Both the position numbers and the translations under genes were made by a program. 64,000 bases of DNA from UBA2396 sp038042175. Lineage in GTDB: Bacteria; Planctomycetota; Phycisphaerae; Phycisphaerales; UBA1924. The stretch covers positions 1 to 64,000 of the forward strand of contig CAYHQQ010000003.1 in assembly GCA_964358855.1 (NCBI GenBank). Direction: 5' to 3'. Position 1 is the first letter of the stretch. Each line of letters starts with the position of its first letter. Of this stretch, positions 62,354-64,000 are shown one piece after another. The notes below the pieces were generated by a model, which saw only the letters and a list, made by a program, of their open reading frames with translations, made no database searches and was not told where the DNA came from.

Positions 62354-62854
62354 GGGGATGGGGAGCTGGGAGAAATGTGGGCTTCTACAAGGGGGTGGTG
62401 GGACACGTCTGTGCGCACAAACGTGGTCGGGAGCGCGAGATTTTGTTATTGGGGACGTGCGATGCGGTCGTCGGTTGACGGTTTGTCCCCCACTTCCCCG
62501 CGCCGCGCCGCCCGCTTTGACCCGCTCGGCAGCGAAAACGCGCGCCGCGGCGGCGTTGACATCGAAATGGGCGGCATTCACGCGCGCCGGAACGGTTCCC
62601 ACATCGAAACGAGCGGCTCCCACGCGCGCCGGAGCCGCTGCCACGCGCGCGAACGCCGCTCCCACACATGACAACGCCGCCCTCACGCGCGCCAATGCCG
62701 CTCTCACCTCGAAATCCGCCGCCCCCACCCACGCCAACGCCGTTGCCGCCTGTGCGAACGAGGCGGCCACACCCGCAATTGCTGCGCACATGCATGGGAA
62801 CAGGTCTCAGGTACACACAGACGGCTCTTAGCCCGAACTGCCCGCCGCGAACAG
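62354..62854. other. Gene-poor region with a 21-bp-period repeat
   Basis: These 501 bases hold the degenerate 21-bp repeat array at 62570-62777, which is described separately. Open frames on both strands run through it because the period is a multiple of three. No start with a ribosome site was seen, so I do not call a gene. Confidence 0.55.
62570..62777. repeat. Degenerate 21-bp tandem repeat, about ten units
   Basis: Units begin AACGCCGC or close variants and end in ACGCGCGCC(GG) or ACATCGAAA(CG). Examples are 62591-62611, 62652-62672, 62673-62693 and 62694-62714. One unit (62633-62651) is 19 bases. Translated on the minus strand, units read as heptads alternating AAxFDVN-like and AxxARVN-like. 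This could be a remnant of a coiled-coil gene or a non-coding minisatellite. Confidence 0.7.
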
Positions 62855-63778
62855 TCAGTAGGTCAGCAGCAGGCGGTCCGCCACGACCTCGCCCTCAAGC
62901 GTTTGCCCGATCATTTGCAAGCGCCGGAGCATCGAGCGCCCGCAGTCCACCAGCACCTCTCGCTCGAACAGCCCCGCAGGGATGGGCAGATCGCACACCT
63001 TGTCTCCGCTGCGCTTCGTACCGTCGATGCTCAGGGCCACAAGCACTCCTCGCGCCTTGCAATCGGCGATGGCGGAGAGCAACTCCCAAAGTCGAAACGT
63101 CTGAGCCCCGTAAAGGATGGCCTGGCTGTGCGTGTACGGCGGGTCGCAGTAAACTAAATCGCCTGGTTTGGCTCGGCTAATCGCCTCGCGGTAGTCGAGT
63201 CGGGCGAATGTCGCTCCCTTGGTCCGTCGGTACCAGTCGTCAACGCGGGCTGCGAAACTCGCGGCCGGGATTGGCACATGCGGGCCGCAGGGCGTGGACA
63301 TGTAGCCGTCGGCCTGACGGAATCGAACTACCCCCGCGTAGCACGAGCGGCAAAGAAACAAAAAATCCGCGCCGTTGGGGTTGCGGTTGTACGAGGCCTT
63401 GATCTTTTCGTACTCCGCCACTTTTTCTCCGCGCATCATCTGAGCGCGCCGGTCCGCGTACCAGCGCTTGAGCTTTGCGGGATCTGCGTGGAGGGTTTGC
63501 CAAATCTCGACGAGCGGCGCGAACGTGTCGGACGCGAAGGCCCGTTTGGGCTGGAGCGTGGCGAGCACCGCCCCGCTTCCGACAAATGGCTCGTGGTACG
63601 CACCGAACTCATTGGGGAAATATGACACGATCTCGTGGGCCATCCGCTGCTTGTTGCCGATCCACTTCAGCAGACCCGTCTTGAACGGGACCACCTCCGT
63701 ACGTCGCCCTTCCCCAAACATCAGCGTCTGCATACGGGTATTGTTCGCCTTCCGGGGCTTGGATGCAAGTCGCGTCAT
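62855..63778 (-). CDS. Dam-family DNA adenine methyltransferase (D12 class)
   Basis: The 307-residue protein methylates adenine N6 in DNA. It begins with the SAM-binding start LLKWIGNKQRMAHEIV and the FxGxG motif EPFVGSGAVLATL, with an Asp/Thr acidic motif in FASDTFAPL. It carries the catalytic DPPY in VYCDPPYTHSQ (about 195-207). The target-recognition region lies between. It is probably the modification part of a restriction system or an orphan enzyme. The target sequence cannot be told. ATG 63778 is upstream of the domain; ATG 63733 is a possible alternative. A divergent XRE regulator gene lies 53 bases away. Confidence 0.92.
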   Translation of the reverse strand: MTRLASKPRKANNTRMQTLMFGEGRRTEVVPFKTGLLKWIGNKQRMAHEIVSYFPNEFGAYHEPFVGSGAVLATLQPKRAFASDTFAPLVEIWQTLHADPAKLKRWYADRRAQMMRGEKVAEYEKIKASYNRNPNGADFLFLCRSCYAGVVRFRQADGYMSTPCGPHVPIPAASFAARVDDWYRRTKGATFARLDYREAISRAKPGDLVYCDPPYTHSQAILYGAQTFRLWELLSAIADCKARGVLVALSIDGTKRSGDKVCDLPIPAGLFEREVLVDCGRSMLRRLQMIGQTLEGEVVADRLLLTY

Positions 63779-63786
63779 GGAGAATA

Positions 63787-63807
63787 ATATGCTGTTTTTG
63801 CATATTG
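63787..63807. promoter_or_regulatory. AT-rich palindrome, candidate operator
   Basis: AATATGC at 63787-63793 and GCATATT at 63801-63807 form a perfect 7-bp inverted repeat around TGTTTTT, the only clearly AT-rich spot nearby. It lies in the 53-base gap between divergent methyltransferase and XRE genes, where a controller protein would bind and where both -10 regions should sit. Confidence 0.6.
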
Positions 63808-63831
63808 GTCAAGCCGTCTTAGTGTTCGCCC

Positions 63832-64000
63832 ATGGCGACTCGGGCCAACCTCGCTGAAAGAGAGCGATTTCTATCGCTGTTGCGACAAATTCGCCTAGAT
63901 GCGGGGCTGCGTCAAGAGGATCTGGCTCGAAAACTCGGCGAGCCACAGTCGTTTGTAAGCCGGTACGAATCGGGCGACCGGCGGCTAGACGTGCTGGAGT
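63832..64000 (+). CDS. XRE-family helix-turn-helix regulator, cut by window end
   Basis: From ATG 63832 the frame encodes 56 residues to the window end without a stop. FLSLLRQIRLDAGLRQEDLARKLGEPQSFVSRYESGDR is a standard XRE/Cro-CI helix-turn-helix: scaffold helix RQIRLDAGL, helix 2 QEDLARKLG and recognition helix PQSFVSRYESG. Small proteins of this type control restriction-modification genes (C proteins) or stand next to methyltransferases as part of defence islands. The rest of the protein and any following gene are outside the window. Confidence 0.88.
   Translation, partial: MATRANLAERERFLSLLRQIRLDAGLRQEDLARKLGEPQSFVSRYESGDRRLDVLE

Noticed and set aside
61772..62671. 299-codon plus-strand open frame
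   Set aside because: Gly/Arg-rich without domain-like stretches; the minus strand has a protein-like helical segment.

Overview
The window is GC-rich chromosomal DNA that most resembles a planctomycete of the Phycisphaerae/Phycisphaerales type. The reasons are the short membrane proteins ending in a CxxCGYxxxG...CPECG zinc ribbon, very high G/C at third codon positions, many secreted proteins with no recognisable family, and dispersed intergenic palindromes. No rRNA, tRNA or CRISPR array was seen. The assignment is inferred from protein style, not from a marker gene.

Layout. 0-3 kb: ruvA, a GDP-mannose pyrophosphorylase, a three-copy inverted-repeat element and a zinc-ribbon gene split by a stop codon. 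3-20 kb: a cytochrome locus. On the minus strand lie a System II cytochrome c maturation pair (ResB/CcsA), a HAMP/HisKA sensor without an ATPase domain, an NtrC-type sigma-54 activator, an NTF2-like secreted protein, and a tight run of multiheme cytochrome (11 CXXCH plus one CX3CH), NHL lipoprotein, probable outer-membrane beta-barrel, pentaheme lipoprotein, second NHL protein and tetraheme cytochrome. On the plus strand lie a hexaheme cytochrome and CcmC/CcmD-like proteins. Four sequences matching the sigma-54 -24/-12 consensus sit in front of these genes. The best reading is an envelope electron conduit with its own heme-attachment machinery and activator. 20.5-22.4 kb: hybrid PAS histidine kinase.

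22.5-34.3 kb: an L-arabinose locus. A GH51 arabinofuranosidase and a YtfQRT/YjfF-type sugar ABC transporter lie on the minus strand. AraB, AraD, a fucose/arabinose-isomerase-family enzyme replacing classical AraA, and a HAD phosphatase lie on the plus strand. No local regulator is visible. 34.4-41 kb: housekeeping genes (secG, yicC, a PDZ protein, pgpA) and a Rho lacking the usual N-terminal RNA-binding domain. 41-53 kb: PTS enzyme I, RNase E/G with an in-frame stop just before its arginine-rich tail, dxr, a TPR/OGT-like glycosyltransferase, a second zinc-ribbon protein, a methyltransferase and two GNAT acetyltransferases. 53-58 kb: a four-gene MacA-MacB-TolC-like export operon. 58-61 kb: two secreted proteins of unknown function and pyrE. 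61-64 kb: a poorly conserved region with a 21-bp-period repeat, a Dam-family adenine methyltransferase and a divergent XRE regulator cut by the window end, separated by an AT-rich palindrome.

The most unusual items are the sigma-54-linked cytochrome/porin/NHL locus, the RNase E frame that stays open past its stop codon, the OB-less Rho, the replaced arabinose isomerase and the palindromic repeat family around the broken zinc-ribbon gene.
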